From: Bacteroidales bacterium | Lineage (GTDB): Bacteria; Bacteroidota; Bacteroidia; Bacteroidales; GWF2-38-335 | DNA length: 47,997 bases | Assembly: GCA_016936815.1 (NCBI GenBank) | Contig: JAFGXD010000099.1 | Span: 1-47,997, forward strand | Reading direction: 5' to 3' | Shown here: one piece after another, positions 17,401-24,354 of the stretch | Layout: the number at the start of each line of letters is the position of its first letter | Numbering within the stretch: the first letter of the stretch is position 1 | Program-made: the position numbers and the translations under genes | Notes under the pieces: model-generated | What the model saw: the letters and a program-made list of their open reading frames with translations, nothing else | What the model was told of the DNA's origin: nothing | Databases searched by the model: none

Positions 17401-18949
17401 ACCAATTACTTCTTCCAATGTAGTTTATGTTTCTAAAAATCAATCTTGCACCACTGGAGGTGGTTGTTGCAACTTTTACACCGTTAATATAAACAGAGGC
17501 TGTTGAACCATCAAAAACTGTTGCCAAATGATTCCATTCATTTAAGGATGAAACAGTCCCTGCAAGAGTTGTAACTTCTGTAGAACCTTGCCTTATACTT
17601 AAAAACTGTTTACCTGTTGTTGATTGTGATAAAGCCCATACAACATTTTCATTATTTTCCCCTTTTCCAAAATCAAAAATTCTAGACCAAGAAATAAAAG
17701 AAATTGGTTTTACCCAAACCGATGCAGAAAATGGGCCGCTATCGAACCAAACACCCTCAGGCACAACAACATGACCTGTAGTTCCATTCATCTGCATTGC
17801 CGAAAAAGAGTTTCCAAACCTATCATCAACATAGGAGCATCCGCCAACAGCTGTTCCGTTTTGGCTATTTCCGCTAAAATCATTTGTATTACCATCGAAT
17901 TTATAGTAAAGCATTCTTTTGTACTCTAAAGTTGACAACCCCTCCGAAGGATTAAAAATACTTAAGGTTGAAGAAGAAACAGTGCCCTGAAAAATAGGCA
18001 AATCTCCTACTATTCTCAATTTGTAAGAATCGCCGGTTTTCAAATATTCGGGCAAAATAACGCCTGAGAAAGTTCCGGAAGAAGTTCCTGTTTGCTCAGC
18101 TAAGACTATTGGATTATCGAAATATCCGTTTTCATCGCTTAATTGCAAATAGAAATTATTTCCGGTTTCTATTCCTGAACCCAATATTGTATAACTAACA
18201 TTTAAGCTCTCTCCTGCGCACAAACTTGTTTCACTAACAGAGCTAATTGCAAAGGTTAGAGATATTACTGATGAGAGAAGATTTATTTCATCCACATTTA
18301 ACACTCTGTTATAAAACCTAACCTCATCAACCTTTCCTCTTAACCAGCTATTGTCGCTTTGGTTTACCACATTACCTCCAATTCTGGGAGGATACACGCT
18401 TGAAGTTAAAGAATAATTTCCAGTTAAAGTGTTTACAAGCACACCATTAAGATAAATTTTCATTTCTGTACCACTACAACTAATCGATAGATGATTCCAC
18501 TGTTCGGTTACGGAAGTTAATGGTACGCTAACACCTCCGGAAGTTGGATGATAAACAACAATACGATTTGATGATGTATAAAACCCTGTTTCCAAAACAT
18601 TGTCTTGCCCAACCAAACTCATTCCATTGGTTAGAGATGAAAGATTAAACCAATAAGACAATGAAAATTCCGTAAGGTTGTTCATTAATTCGGCAGGACA
18701 AGTAATCATTCCCTGCTCGTAAGTTCCATTAAACAGCATTGCTTTGGTTTTAATACCGTTGGCATCTGTTGTGCCATAAGCACCTGTTGATGAAACAACA
18801 CCATCGTTTGCTCCGGAACTATTGTCCACTGCATTTCCATCCAGAGAATAATGAAGAATTAATCCTTCATTCAAATCTATCTGGGAATAACCATTTTGAT
18901 TGCATATCAACAAAATGGATAAAATCGAAATAAATAAGCTTTTTTTCAT
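11405..18949 (-). CDS. Giant T9SS-exported surface protein (LamG, CUB-like, Ig-like, PKD-like, sorting domain)
   Basis: 2514 residues from the ATG at 18949, which gives signal peptide MKKSLFISILSILLICNQ then NGYSQ; the in-frame start 33 bases upstream adds a non-signal leader. Modules in order: LamG/concanavalin-type (LILHYSLDGNAVDNSSG, ~25-235); a CAGESLNVSY domain; a second LamG (MLYYKFDGNTNDFSGN, ~350-545); an Ig/PKD-like part; six CUB-like domains (~705-1430) in alternating A-B-A-B-A-B order, typified by SGDTLWVYDG (A) and GGHWLSVYDGP (B); a second CAGETVDIPY domain; about eight Ig-like repeats opening with motifs such as GATxFCxG; PKD-like domains; and a T9SS type A tail (LYPNPGSG, then YDISGRK, then LSSGVYNVRI). 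It is probably an adhesin or matrix protein on the cell surface, inferred from modules only. It converges on the S41 peptidase gene. Confidence 0.88.
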   Translation of the reverse strand: MKKSLFISILSILLICNQNGYSQIDLNEGLILHYSLDGNAVDNSSGANDGVVSSTGAYGTTDANGIKTKAMLFNGTYEQGMITCPAELMNNLTEFSLSYWFNLSSLTNGMSLVGQDNVLETGFYTSSNRIVVYHPTSGGVSVPLTSVTEQWNHLSISCSGTEMKIYLNGVLVNTLTGNYSLTSSVYPPRIGGNVVNQSDNSWLRGKVDEVRFYNRVLNVDEINLLSSVISLTFAISSVSETSLCAGESLNVSYTILGSGIETGNNFYLQLSDENGYFDNPIVLAEQTGTSSGTFSGVILPEYLKTGDSYKLRIVGDLPIFQGTVSSSTLSIFNPSEGLSTLEYKRMLYYKFDGNTNDFSGNSQNGTAVGGCSYVDDRFGNSFSAMQMNGTTGHVVVPEGVWFDSGPFSASVWVKPISFISWSRIFDFGKGENNENVVWALSQSTTGKQFLSIRQGSTEVTTLAGTVSSLNEWNHLATVFDGSTASVYINGVKVATTTSSGARLIFRNINYIGRSNWSTDSYANAVFDDFSIWKRALSESEIKVLAFDGMAFSNSPVCDGNSIFLEAADIPGASYVWSGPAFSANGRTQEIQSVAAANGGRYYVTISDGLCSYIDSTDVTVVYPGSQASVSFSGLPSTTYTGASSVTLTGSPAGGYFSGLGISASVFNPSTAGVGTHSIVYSYMNTGGCVSTYSQEVEVGEGINMENATITACQGGFFDSGGNTANYLNNENSVITFCSGTGDPFRFQFTSMSIGTGDTLWAYDGPTVNDELIAIYIAYSNTDYIWSSGDNITFKFKSDGSSTTSGWEAQYWCMEDPSMPAEITNMSTGFRTVCSGTFRDPGGSGNYSVGTNVTQTFKSSDGNRLKLLFTMLNINGNNGGHWLSVYDGPTTAYPLIGSYNEWAWPPSSIVESTGEYLTFNFNSTNTSAGSRPGWEATWECTTPPLQIINIQDEDTQVCEGVFYDNGGPNANYLSNSNESIVLSAEPGKILYMTFNHNNTQFGSGDTLWVYDGNISWDNLKAMYISSSRMDPIYSSGSSLTFVFKSDGTGGGRGWQAYINCVDPPANAVTYNMSTGIRAVCNGTFRDPGGSSNYSVGTNVTQTFKSADGERLKLLFTMLNINGNNGGHWLSVYDGPTTAYPLIGSYNEWAWPPSSMVESTGEYITFNFNSTNTSAGTRPGWEGTWVCTTPVLTHIYTGDDDVSICDAVIYDHAGPAVNYSANRKDTTVVCSDNDQLLQVIFNHNETGLASGDTLWIYDGNSVLSPPLGMYITSSRIDQIVSSGTCLTFVFSSNATSQSRGYQGVISCITVPPAQISYNMSSGVRYVCNGKFLDPGGTSNYPDGVYTQTYTSYSGERLRFTRNSFDCNGNNGGHPISVYDGPSTASPLIGTYTNYAYPPAVFESTGSSLTFHFNSTNTMAGNTAGWDFSISCFTESAIDVAWINSPLCAGETVDIPYILNDVVNSGNVFTAQLSDASGSFSSPTNIGTITSTESGTISATIPGGTISGSNYRIRVVSNDPPMLGSQSPNPVVIIANPTAPVISAVGATTFCQNTGSVTLSTTAQSGVNYQWIRDGAVNVGSNSNIFTGTYGGIYTLEVSNTCSTVSSSNSIELAEEYPLSEPLITAAGATDFCNGESVELSVEWLENVSWQWTLDGINTGTNSNILDATSQGVYSISANNSCGSVNSSNQITITHLTPAPVSQLISASGATEFCEGSNVELSVGLNSGSSYQWYLDGIAFGTDINTITVSEAGEYSLTETNECGYANSANTVQIVVNSAPQTPTFVANGATSFCNGGSVELESENFSGQHYQWYLNGTPVFDDNHIVIASNAGTYTLSSWNDCGTVSSPSSVEVVVLGEIPASPIITASGSTSFCEGGSVVLSSNSSSGFLWSNGAVTSEITVSESGTYFAYEDGGSGCISAPSNSIEVIVYSNPVANISSSAASICPGETGVFLSSDAAETYEWIYEGTATGFNTQTIEANNPGTYELIVTNVNSCSDNTIFELLEGATPIVNLVYSGTEFCEGSSLELSVSGSDLASFVWMNESGVISGAISSTYYATSAGEYYAEVTNTQGCAGLTETVSIYELPLPLANIVANTTSFCSGDYITITANFVSGASYELFRNGISLGAAGLDNIFDVYESGAYYVEVEDVCVNTSNTIIISENTVPSAAGSISGVNQFCPGEVLSFSVPTSVGADYYHWQIIPSTAGSISSGQGSTGIVVAMTNTGATIRVTPRNECGDGVYSNYSVSPYSSGTCDWEVMFAGIPTNICSGNSVTFYNYTNASYFGGFTPTWSFGSGAVPSTATGNGPHTVTYNTIGNKTVVLEYIDAFGYPYDSETKTNYIVVGAPVNTSAITGNVLVACNGSIATYSVVETAGSTYQWTVPAGATIVSGQGTHEIEVEFSGTAGAISVVETGVSGCTGSAVTINVECDDVSINHLSSGIVKLYPNPGSGIVTLESEFDFELIEIYDISGRKVNATNITGRKQNIDLSYLSSGVYNVRIIAKKEVVVEILVIDK
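14663..16840 (-). repeat. Three tandem ~740-bp units encoding CUB-like A-B pairs
   Basis: Within the giant gene the A-B CUB pair is repeated three times, with starts near 16836, 16090 and 15350. Matching sites in the first two units (AAAGGATAAG at 16269 and 15531) are 738 bp (246 codons) apart. Their B domains differ at only about 9 of ~108 residues; the third unit is more diverged. Confidence 0.85.
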
Positions 18950-19096
18950 AATTGTGATCTTTTTTTTGCAAATAAACGACAAATTGTTTCGTTGGTTATT
19001 TTTTTTATCTCACAAAAATCTCATAAGCCATAAACTTAACATCGAATTAATCTCATATATAAAAAGCTATAATGCTGATTATCAGCACTAGAATTC

Positions 19097-20956
19097 TCAC
19101 AAGCTCTTTAAAAACTCCTCAAGACCGATATTTGAGTCGAGATTCAGTTTTTTTCTAATATTGCTGCGGTAATTATCAATTGTAGCGGGGCTTATATTTA
19201 AAATTGAAGCCATATCCTTAGAACTGAGCCCTAAAGAAAGAAAAACACAAACTTTCTTTTCAGTCTCTTTCAGGTCATTACTTAAATTATCAAGCTTTGA
19301 GAAGAAAACCTGCCCAGCCTGCTTAGTTAAATGTTCTAGCTCTTGTTTTTCTCCGGGAATAAGTAAATGACTGTTTAAGATTGATATGAGTTCTTGCTGC
19401 TTCTCTTTATCTATTTGCTTTTTCTCAGTTAATTTGCTTCTAATTGTGGCAAATAAATCGTTTTTTTCAGAAATTCTCATTACATAATTAAGGAGTAGCT
19501 TCTTTCTCATCTCAATATCAGTTTGAGCAGCAGCAAGTTTTGTTTCAGCAAGCATCTTGGTCGCTTCCATTAGAGCCATTTTCTTGTTCTTAATTGTTTT
19601 TTGCCGAGAAAAAATAATTAACAAAAATGCAATTAGAAGAACGGATATTGCAATTATTGAATAAAATCTAATATGAGCAATTCTCTTTTCGTTATTCAGT
19701 TTATCTATTTCCTGTTGTTTTTTTTCGGTTTCGTAAGAAAATTCAAGATTCTTTATAGTCTGAATCTTTTCTTGACCTAAAAGACTATCGCTTAGCATTT
19801 TATGTCGACTCAAGACTTCGTAAGCTTCTTTATACATTCCGGCACTTTGGTATGTATTTGCAAGCTCCAAACTTACCGATTCTTCTAAATTTAAAGCTTT
19901 ACTTGAAGATGCTGAATCTAATGCTTCTTTCAGGTCGGCAATGGCCGCTTCAAAACTTCCTGTCTCACGCAATAATATTCCTCTTCCACTTAATCCTGAA
20001 ATCAATCCATAGGTAAAACCAACACCTTTTAGCATCTCAATTGATTTTGTATAATAAGCCAATGCCGTATCGGCAACCCTTCTTTCCCTGTAAATATCAG
20101 CTAAATAAGTCCAAGCTAGCCCTTCTCTTTGAATATTGCCGGTTTCTTTATAAATATTTAAGGCAGAAAAATGATAGAAATAAGAACTATCAAGATTAAT
20201 GTCGAAATAAACAACTGCCAAATTTGTGTACGACTCTCCTACTCCCAGCTTATCATTGCATTTTTCATAAATCCTAACAGCTTTCCAATAATAACCAATT
20301 GATTTCTTTATCTCTTTTAGTTTATGATATATTATGGCAAGATTCACATAATTGTTTGCCAAAATATTGAGTGTGGGATTGTCCATATTTTCTAAGATGG
20401 AAGCTGCCTCAAGGTAGTTTTTTATTGCCTTATCTAATTGCCCTACCTGAAAATAAATTACTCCAATATTCTGTTTCTGTAGAGCGATCCCTTCCTCGTC
20501 ATTTGTCTTTACATATATATCCAAAGCCAATTGATAATAAGAAATTGCTTCAGTAAAATTACTCATATCGGCATTACACAATCCTAAACCATTATAAATT
20601 CTGGAAAGCAAATATTCATCATTGCAGTTTTCTATTAAAAATGCAGCTTGCCTAAAGGTTTCTATGCCTCTTGAAGCATCGCCTGCATTAAAAAACAGAG
20701 AACCTTCATAAAAGAGAACTTTTCCGATTTTGCAATCGTCGCCCATTTTCTCTGCTATTTCCATTGCAGTTTTTATATACTCTCTTCCTGAAGCAATATC
20801 AATTCGCCTTTCCTTCCATGCCCATTCACACAAAGAATCAAGCTTTTGACTATCTGTCCAATCCGACTTAACTGCTTTTTTTTCAGTCATTGCCGTCATC
20901 GAAAAAATCAAATTAATAAAAACAATTATTGGTATTATTCTTTTACTGATGGTCAT
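19097..20956 (-). CDS. TPR-repeat regulator with C-terminal LuxR-type HTH
   Basis: 619 residues from the chosen ATG at 20956. It begins with a hydrophobic export or anchor segment (KRIIPIIVFINLIFSMTAM). About 8-10 TPR-like helical repeats follow, including AISYYQLALDIYVKTNDEEG and SIGYYWKAVRIYEKCND. Then come a transmembrane helix (FYSIIAISVLLIAFLLIIFS, ~460-480), a coiled-coil segment and a C-terminal LuxR/GerE-type HTH (VFLSLGLSSKDMASILNISP). This layout, TPR sensor outside the membrane and HTH inside, recurs in Bacteroidota one-component regulators; the signal and targets are unknown. An ATG at 20998 was not used because the likely -7 box (20988-20995) would then fall inside the gene. It is divergent from panC. 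Confidence 0.8.
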   Translation of the reverse strand: MTISKRIIPIIVFINLIFSMTAMTEKKAVKSDWTDSQKLDSLCEWAWKERRIDIASGREYIKTAMEIAEKMGDDCKIGKVLFYEGSLFFNAGDASRGIETFRQAAFLIENCNDEYLLSRIYNGLGLCNADMSNFTEAISYYQLALDIYVKTNDEEGIALQKQNIGVIYFQVGQLDKAIKNYLEAASILENMDNPTLNILANNYVNLAIIYHKLKEIKKSIGYYWKAVRIYEKCNDKLGVGESYTNLAVVYFDINLDSSYFYHFSALNIYKETGNIQREGLAWTYLADIYRERRVADTALAYYTKSIEMLKGVGFTYGLISGLSGRGILLRETGSFEAAIADLKEALDSASSSKALNLEESVSLELANTYQSAGMYKEAYEVLSRHKMLSDSLLGQEKIQTIKNLEFSYETEKKQQEIDKLNNEKRIAHIRFYSIIAISVLLIAFLLIIFSRQKTIKNKKMALMEATKMLAETKLAAAQTDIEMRKKLLLNYVMRISEKNDLFATIRSKLTEKKQIDKEKQQELISILNSHLLIPGEKQELEHLTKQAGQVFFSKLDNLSNDLKETEKKVCVFLSLGLSSKDMASILNISPATIDNYRSNIRKKLNLDSNIGLEEFLKSL

Positions 20957-20980
20957 AAAAATTTCTAATTCCTTTTTTGG

Positions 20981-21015
20981 TTTGTTACAAAAATACATTT
21001 TTTCCTATACTTTTG
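20981..21015 (+). promoter_or_regulatory. Promoter of panC, interlocked with regulator promoter
   Basis: TTTG (20981-20984), 23 bases, then TACTTTTG (21008-21015), a perfect TAnnTTTG. It is 16 bases before the panC ATG, so the leader would be very short. Confidence 0.5.
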
Positions 21016-21022
21016 CTCCAAA
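20988..21022 (-). promoter_or_regulatory. Promoter of the TPR/LuxR regulator, interlocked with panC promoter
   Basis: The minus strand reads TTTG (21019-21022), 23 bases, then TATTTTTG (20988-20995), a perfect TAnnTTTG. The ATG at 20956 is about 31 bases downstream. The elements interleave with those of panC on the other strand. Confidence 0.5.
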
Positions 21023-21031
21023 ATTTTTCAA

Positions 21032-21874
21032 ATGAAAATATATAATAAAATTAAAGACTTACAGCAAGACCTGCAACAACCGATACTTCAAAAGAAAAAA
21101 ATCGGATTTGTGCCAACAATGGGCGCTCTGCATTCAGGACATATCTCTCTTGTAGAAAAGTCAAAATCAGAAAACGATTTCACGGTAGTTAGCATTTTTG
21201 TTAACCCCATTCAGTTTAACAACCCCGAAGATCTGGAAAAATATCCTAGAAACCCCGAAAAAGACTTCGAAATGCTAAAAAATGCCGGAGTAGATTTTGT
21301 TTTCTATCCCGAAGTTGCTGAAATGTATCCCGAGGAAGTAAATGAAAAATACAATTTTGGAAATCTTGAAACAGTTATGGAAGGAGCTTTTCGTCCCGGA
21401 CATTTCAATGGAGTGGCTGTTGTGGTTAGAAAACTTTTCGATATTGTAAAACCTTCAAATGCCTATTTCGGAGAAAAAGATTTTCAACAACTCGCCATTA
21501 TTAAGAAAATGGTTCACGATTATTCAATTCCTGTGCAAATTGTTCCATGTTCAATAGTTAGAGAACCCAACGGCCTGGCTATGAGCTCCAGAAATGCTCG
21601 TCTTTCTATCGAAGAAAGAAATTCAGCAAAAGAAATATTTAGAATTCTTAAAGAATCTAAAGCAAAAATAAATATTCTCAGTTTAAGAGAAATTGAAAAA
21701 TGGGCTACAGAACAAGTAAATAAAATTCCTTTTTTAGAAACTGAATACTTTCAAATAGTTGATAGCCAAAATCTTCAACAAGTAGACTCTCCGGATAGTT
21801 CCCAATCTCTTACTGCTTGCATTGCAGTTTATGCAGGTAAAATAAGGCTTATCGATAACCTTAAATTCAAATAA
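21032..21874 (+). CDS. panC: Pantothenate synthetase
   Basis: 280 residues, the normal length. PanC joins pantoate and beta-alanine using ATP to make pantothenate, the precursor of coenzyme A, in the cytoplasm. Signatures seen: PTMGALHSGH (28-37, with the HxGH nucleotide site H34/H37), FVNPIQFN, PRNPEKD, VMEGAFRPGHFNGVAVVV, FGEKDFQQ and AMSSRNARLS (the KMSKS-like loop). It is followed after 88 bases by panD, whose product supplies the beta-alanine substrate. panD seems to have its own promoter, so the two are neighbours rather than strictly one transcript. Confidence 0.96.
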   Translation: MKIYNKIKDLQQDLQQPILQKKKIGFVPTMGALHSGHISLVEKSKSENDFTVVSIFVNPIQFNNPEDLEKYPRNPEKDFEMLKNAGVDFVFYPEVAEMYPEEVNEKYNFGNLETVMEGAFRPGHFNGVAVVVRKLFDIVKPSNAYFGEKDFQQLAIIKKMVHDYSIPVQIVPCSIVREPNGLAMSSRNARLSIEERNSAKEIFRILKESKAKINILSLREIEKWATEQVNKIPFLETEYFQIVDSQNLQQVDSPDSSQSLTACIAVYAGKIRLIDNLKFK

Positions 21875-21907
21875 ATATTGAAAAATATTAAATCTTAACA
21901 GTTCTTT

Positions 21908-21940
21908 TTTGATTCAATTGTTTTTTTTTCCATAACTTTG
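21908..21940 (+). promoter_or_regulatory. Promoter of panD
   Basis: TTTG (21908-21911), 21 bases, then TAACTTTG (21933-21940), a perfect TAnnTTTG. It is 22 bases before the panD ATG. Confidence 0.6.
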
Positions 21941-21962
21941 TAGGCTATTAATTTTTTGAATC

Positions 21963-22316
21963 ATGAACATTGAAGTTGTTAAATCGAAGATTCATAAGGT
22001 TACTGTAACACAAGCCAATTTACAGTATGTTGGAAGCATTACAATTGATGAAGAATTGCTTGATGCTGCTAATATTATTGAAAATGAGAAAGTTCAGGTT
22101 GTAAACATCAATAATGGTGAAAGACTGGAAACCTACGTCATAAGAGGAAGAAAAGGCTCCGGAGAAATCTGTTTAAATGGTCCCGCTGCCAGAAAAGTAG
22201 CTGTTGGTGACGTTGTTATTATTATCTCTTATGCTTCTATGGAATTTGAGGAAGCAAAACAACATAAACCTACCTTACTTTTCCCCGATACTGCTACCAA
22301 CAAGCTCTTAGACTAA
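21963..22316 (+). CDS. panD: Aspartate 1-decarboxylase
   Basis: 117 residues, typical length. PanD decarboxylates L-aspartate to beta-alanine using a pyruvoyl group made by self-cleavage. The cleavage pair Gly24-Ser25 is present in YVGSITID, so Ser25 would become the pyruvoyl residue. Other family motifs: [20 protein letters not shown] (with the N-G-P-A-A motif) and [10 protein letters not shown]. The next gene begins four bases downstream, so panD heads an operon with the YbhN-type and RfaE2-like genes. Confidence 0.96.
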   Translation: MNIEVVKSKIHKVTVTQANLQYVGSITIDEELLDAANIIENEKVQVVNINNGERLETYVIRGRKGSGEICLNGPAARKVAVGDVVIIISYASMEFEEAKQHKPTLLFPDTATNKLLD

Positions 22317-22320
22317 TCCT

Positions 22321-23346
22321 TTGAACAAAAAAATCCTGAATATAATTACCTACGTGCTCTTTACAGGGTTGGGGGTTGGCTTGTTTTGGTATTTATACCG
22401 CGACCAAAATATGGATTTGCTTATTTCCGGCCTTAAGAAAGTTGATTATTACTGGATTATTATTTCTGTATTTGTATATATTCTTAGCCATTTCATAAGA
22501 GCTATCAGATGGAGAATTCTGGTAAAACCTCTTGGATATTCTCCTTCTCTTGCTAATTCGTTTTTCTCTGTAATGAGCACTTATCTAGCTAATTACGCTT
22601 TACCTCGCTTAGGGGAGGTTACACGACCAACAATTATTAAAAAATACGAAAATATTCCTTTCCCACAAACTTTTGGAACTATTGTTACAGAAAGAATAAT
22701 AGATATGGCTATTCTGCTTATTCTTACCCTTGTGGTTATTCTTTCTCAGTTCCCGTTAATTTCACAGTTTCTTCAGGAAAACCCTGAAACCTACGACAAA
22801 ATTGTTCTAATAACCAAATTGCTAGTAATTTTAATGGTGGCTTTAATTGCCGGAATAATCATTTTTTGGAAATTCTTTAGAAAAAAACTAAAAACCAACT
22901 TCTTTTACAAAAAACTCTCAGACCTTGCAAAGAAGTTTTTTGAAGGTTTAAAAACTATTTTTAAACTGGAACAAAACACACTTTTCGTAGTTTATTCAAT
23001 TCTTATTTGGGGCCTTTATTTCATTGGTCTATATGTTAGCTTTCTTGCCTTTGATTTTACAAAAGACATAAATTTAAATTGCACTTTAACCGTTTTTGTT
23101 ATTGGCTCTTTCGGTATGGTTGCTCCTTCGCAAGGTGGCCTCGGAACTTGGCATATAATGACTTCCAAAGCTCTGGTAATTGTAGGAATTGCAGGCGCAA
23201 CATTAAGTATTCAAAACCAGAATGCTGAATTTTTTGCCCTTGTTCACCATGGTGCTCAAACTCTTATGGTTCTTTTGGTAGGCTCAATCTCAATTATTCT
23301 TCTTCCAATTGTTAACAGAAAAAATAAAAAAAATGTCAAGGCTTGA
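22321..23346 (+). CDS. YbhN/UPF0104-type polytopic membrane protein (lysylphosphatidylglycerol synthase TM family)
   Basis: 341 residues with about eight hydrophobic helices. Family features: HFIRAIRWRILVKPLGY near residues 58-74, YALPRLGEVTRP near 92-103 and the late loop APSQGGLGTWHIM. Relatives include the membrane part of MprF and putative lipid flippases. The start is a TTG at 22321, four bases after the panD stop; the first in-frame ATG would delete the first helix. The gene overlaps the following nucleotidyltransferase gene by 14 bases, indicating translational coupling. It is probably a lipid transporter; the substrate is unknown. Confidence 0.75.
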   Translation: MNKKILNIITYVLFTGLGVGLFWYLYRDQNMDLLISGLKKVDYYWIIISVFVYILSHFIRAIRWRILVKPLGYSPSLANSFFSVMSTYLANYALPRLGEVTRPTIIKKYENIPFPQTFGTIVTERIIDMAILLILTLVVILSQFPLISQFLQENPETYDKIVLITKLLVILMVALIAGIIIFWKFFRKKLKTNFFYKKLSDLAKKFFEGLKTIFKLEQNTLFVVYSILIWGLYFIGLYVSFLAFDFTKDINLNCTLTVFVIGSFGMVAPSQGGLGTWHIMTSKALVIVGIAGATLSIQNQNAEFFALVHHGAQTLMVLLVGSISIILLPIVNRKNKKNVKA

Positions 23347-23827
23347 AAAAATAGAAGGTAAGATTCTTAATCCTGATGAATTAAACCTAAAACTTTCGTT
23401 CTGGAAATTTAAAAACTGTAAAATTGTTTTTACTAACGGTTGCTTCGACATTTTGCATCGTGGTCATATCGAATACCTTGCAAAAGCTGCAGACCTTGGA
23501 GACCTGCTAATAATTGGACTTAATACCGATAGTTCGGTTGTCCGTCTTAAGGGTGCTGAAAGACCAATTCAAGATGAAAAATCAAGAGCTTTGCAACTGG
23601 CTTCTTTAGGTTTTGTTTCTGCAGTTGTACTTTTCGAGGAAGATACTCCTTACAATTTAATAAAAACCATTAATCCCGATTTTCTTGTAAAAGGTAGCGA
23701 TTATAAACCCGAAGACATTGTTGGTTACGACATTATTAAGAAAAACGGAGGCGAAATTTGCACCATAGATTTTGTAGAAGGTTATTCAACTTCAAACCTT
23801 ATTGAAAAAATTAAGAAAAACCTATAA
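23333..23827 (+). CDS. rfaE2: RfaE2-like D-glycero-beta-D-manno-heptose 1-phosphate adenylyltransferase
   Basis: 164 residues from the ATG at 23333. It is a cytidylyltransferase-fold enzyme: TNGCFDILHRGH holds the HxGH nucleotide site (42-45), with GLNTDSSVVRLKG, VKGSDYKPEDIVG and a C-terminal YSTSNLIEKI (the ISSTxxI-like loop). It corresponds to the separate adenylyltransferase domain of bifunctional HldE, which makes ADP-heptose for lipopolysaccharide. The longer frame from 23309 was not used because it overlaps the previous gene further and adds MLTEKIKK, which is not typical of the family. No heptose kinase is present here. FAD synthetase or glycerol-3-phosphate cytidylyltransferase are less likely alternatives. 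Confidence 0.85.
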   Translation: MSRLEKIEGKILNPDELNLKLSFWKFKNCKIVFTNGCFDILHRGHIEYLAKAADLGDLLIIGLNTDSSVVRLKGAERPIQDEKSRALQLASLGFVSAVVLFEEDTPYNLIKTINPDFLVKGSDYKPEDIVGYDIIKKNGGEICTIDFVEGYSTSNLIEKIKKNL

Positions 23828-23833
23828 CGCTTT

Positions 23834-23866
23834 TTTGCTTTTTAATTGGTTATTTTTTTATATTTG
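23834..23866 (+). promoter_or_regulatory. Promoter of the lipoprotein-radA unit
   Basis: TTTG (23834-23837), 21 bases, then TATATTTG (23859-23866), a perfect TAnnTTTG. It starts seven bases after the preceding stop and would give a leader of about 70 bases. Confidence 0.6.
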
Positions 23867-23943
23867 CTTTTTAATTGTCTGAAAAATAACGGGTAATAAT
23901 TAGGCAATGGTAAGCAAATAACCTGTATGATAAAGATTTTAAT

Positions 23944-24348
23944 ATGAAAAACACTATTTACATATCTTTTCTGGCAATTTTTTCGCTTTTCGTTATAACG
24001 GTTTCAACACCTTCATGTAAAAAAGCAAAAGAATCGAAAATTATTGGCGTTTGGAAAAGCATTCCGCTTCACTCTTCATGGGACGATGAAACTTACTGGG
24101 AATTTACTCCGGGAGGAAATCTTTACCGCATTTACAATGGCGTTCCGAGCGATACCGGAACATATTTTATTGAACAAAATCTTTTTGAAGGCTATGTTAC
24201 AATAGATAATCTTTCGGAAATAGGCGGTGAAAATGTTAACGGACGTTACAGAATAGAGAAACTTAACAAAACCATTTTAAACATTCTGCGGGAGGTTGAC
24301 CCATACGGTAACAACGGCTATAAGCGCAGAGAATTTGTTAAGCAATAA
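23944..24348 (+). CDS. Small lipocalin-like lipoprotein, function unknown
   Basis: 134 residues. A lipoprotein signal peptide ends at STPSC, so Cys25 would be lipidated. The mature part has the motifs IIGVWKSIPL, YWEFTPGGNLYRI and GTYFIEQN. These resemble the short lipocalin-like domains common in Bacteroidota lipoproteins (an IxGxW opening and a W-x-F-x-x-x-G strand). It sits six bases before the GTG start of radA and shares its promoter; a functional link is not implied. Confidence 0.65.
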   Translation: MKNTIYISFLAIFSLFVITVSTPSCKKAKESKIIGVWKSIPLHSSWDDETYWEFTPGGNLYRIYNGVPSDTGTYFIEQNLFEGYVTIDNLSEIGGENVNGRYRIEKLNKTILNILREVDPYGNNGYKRREFVKQ

Positions 24349-24354
24349 AAAAAA

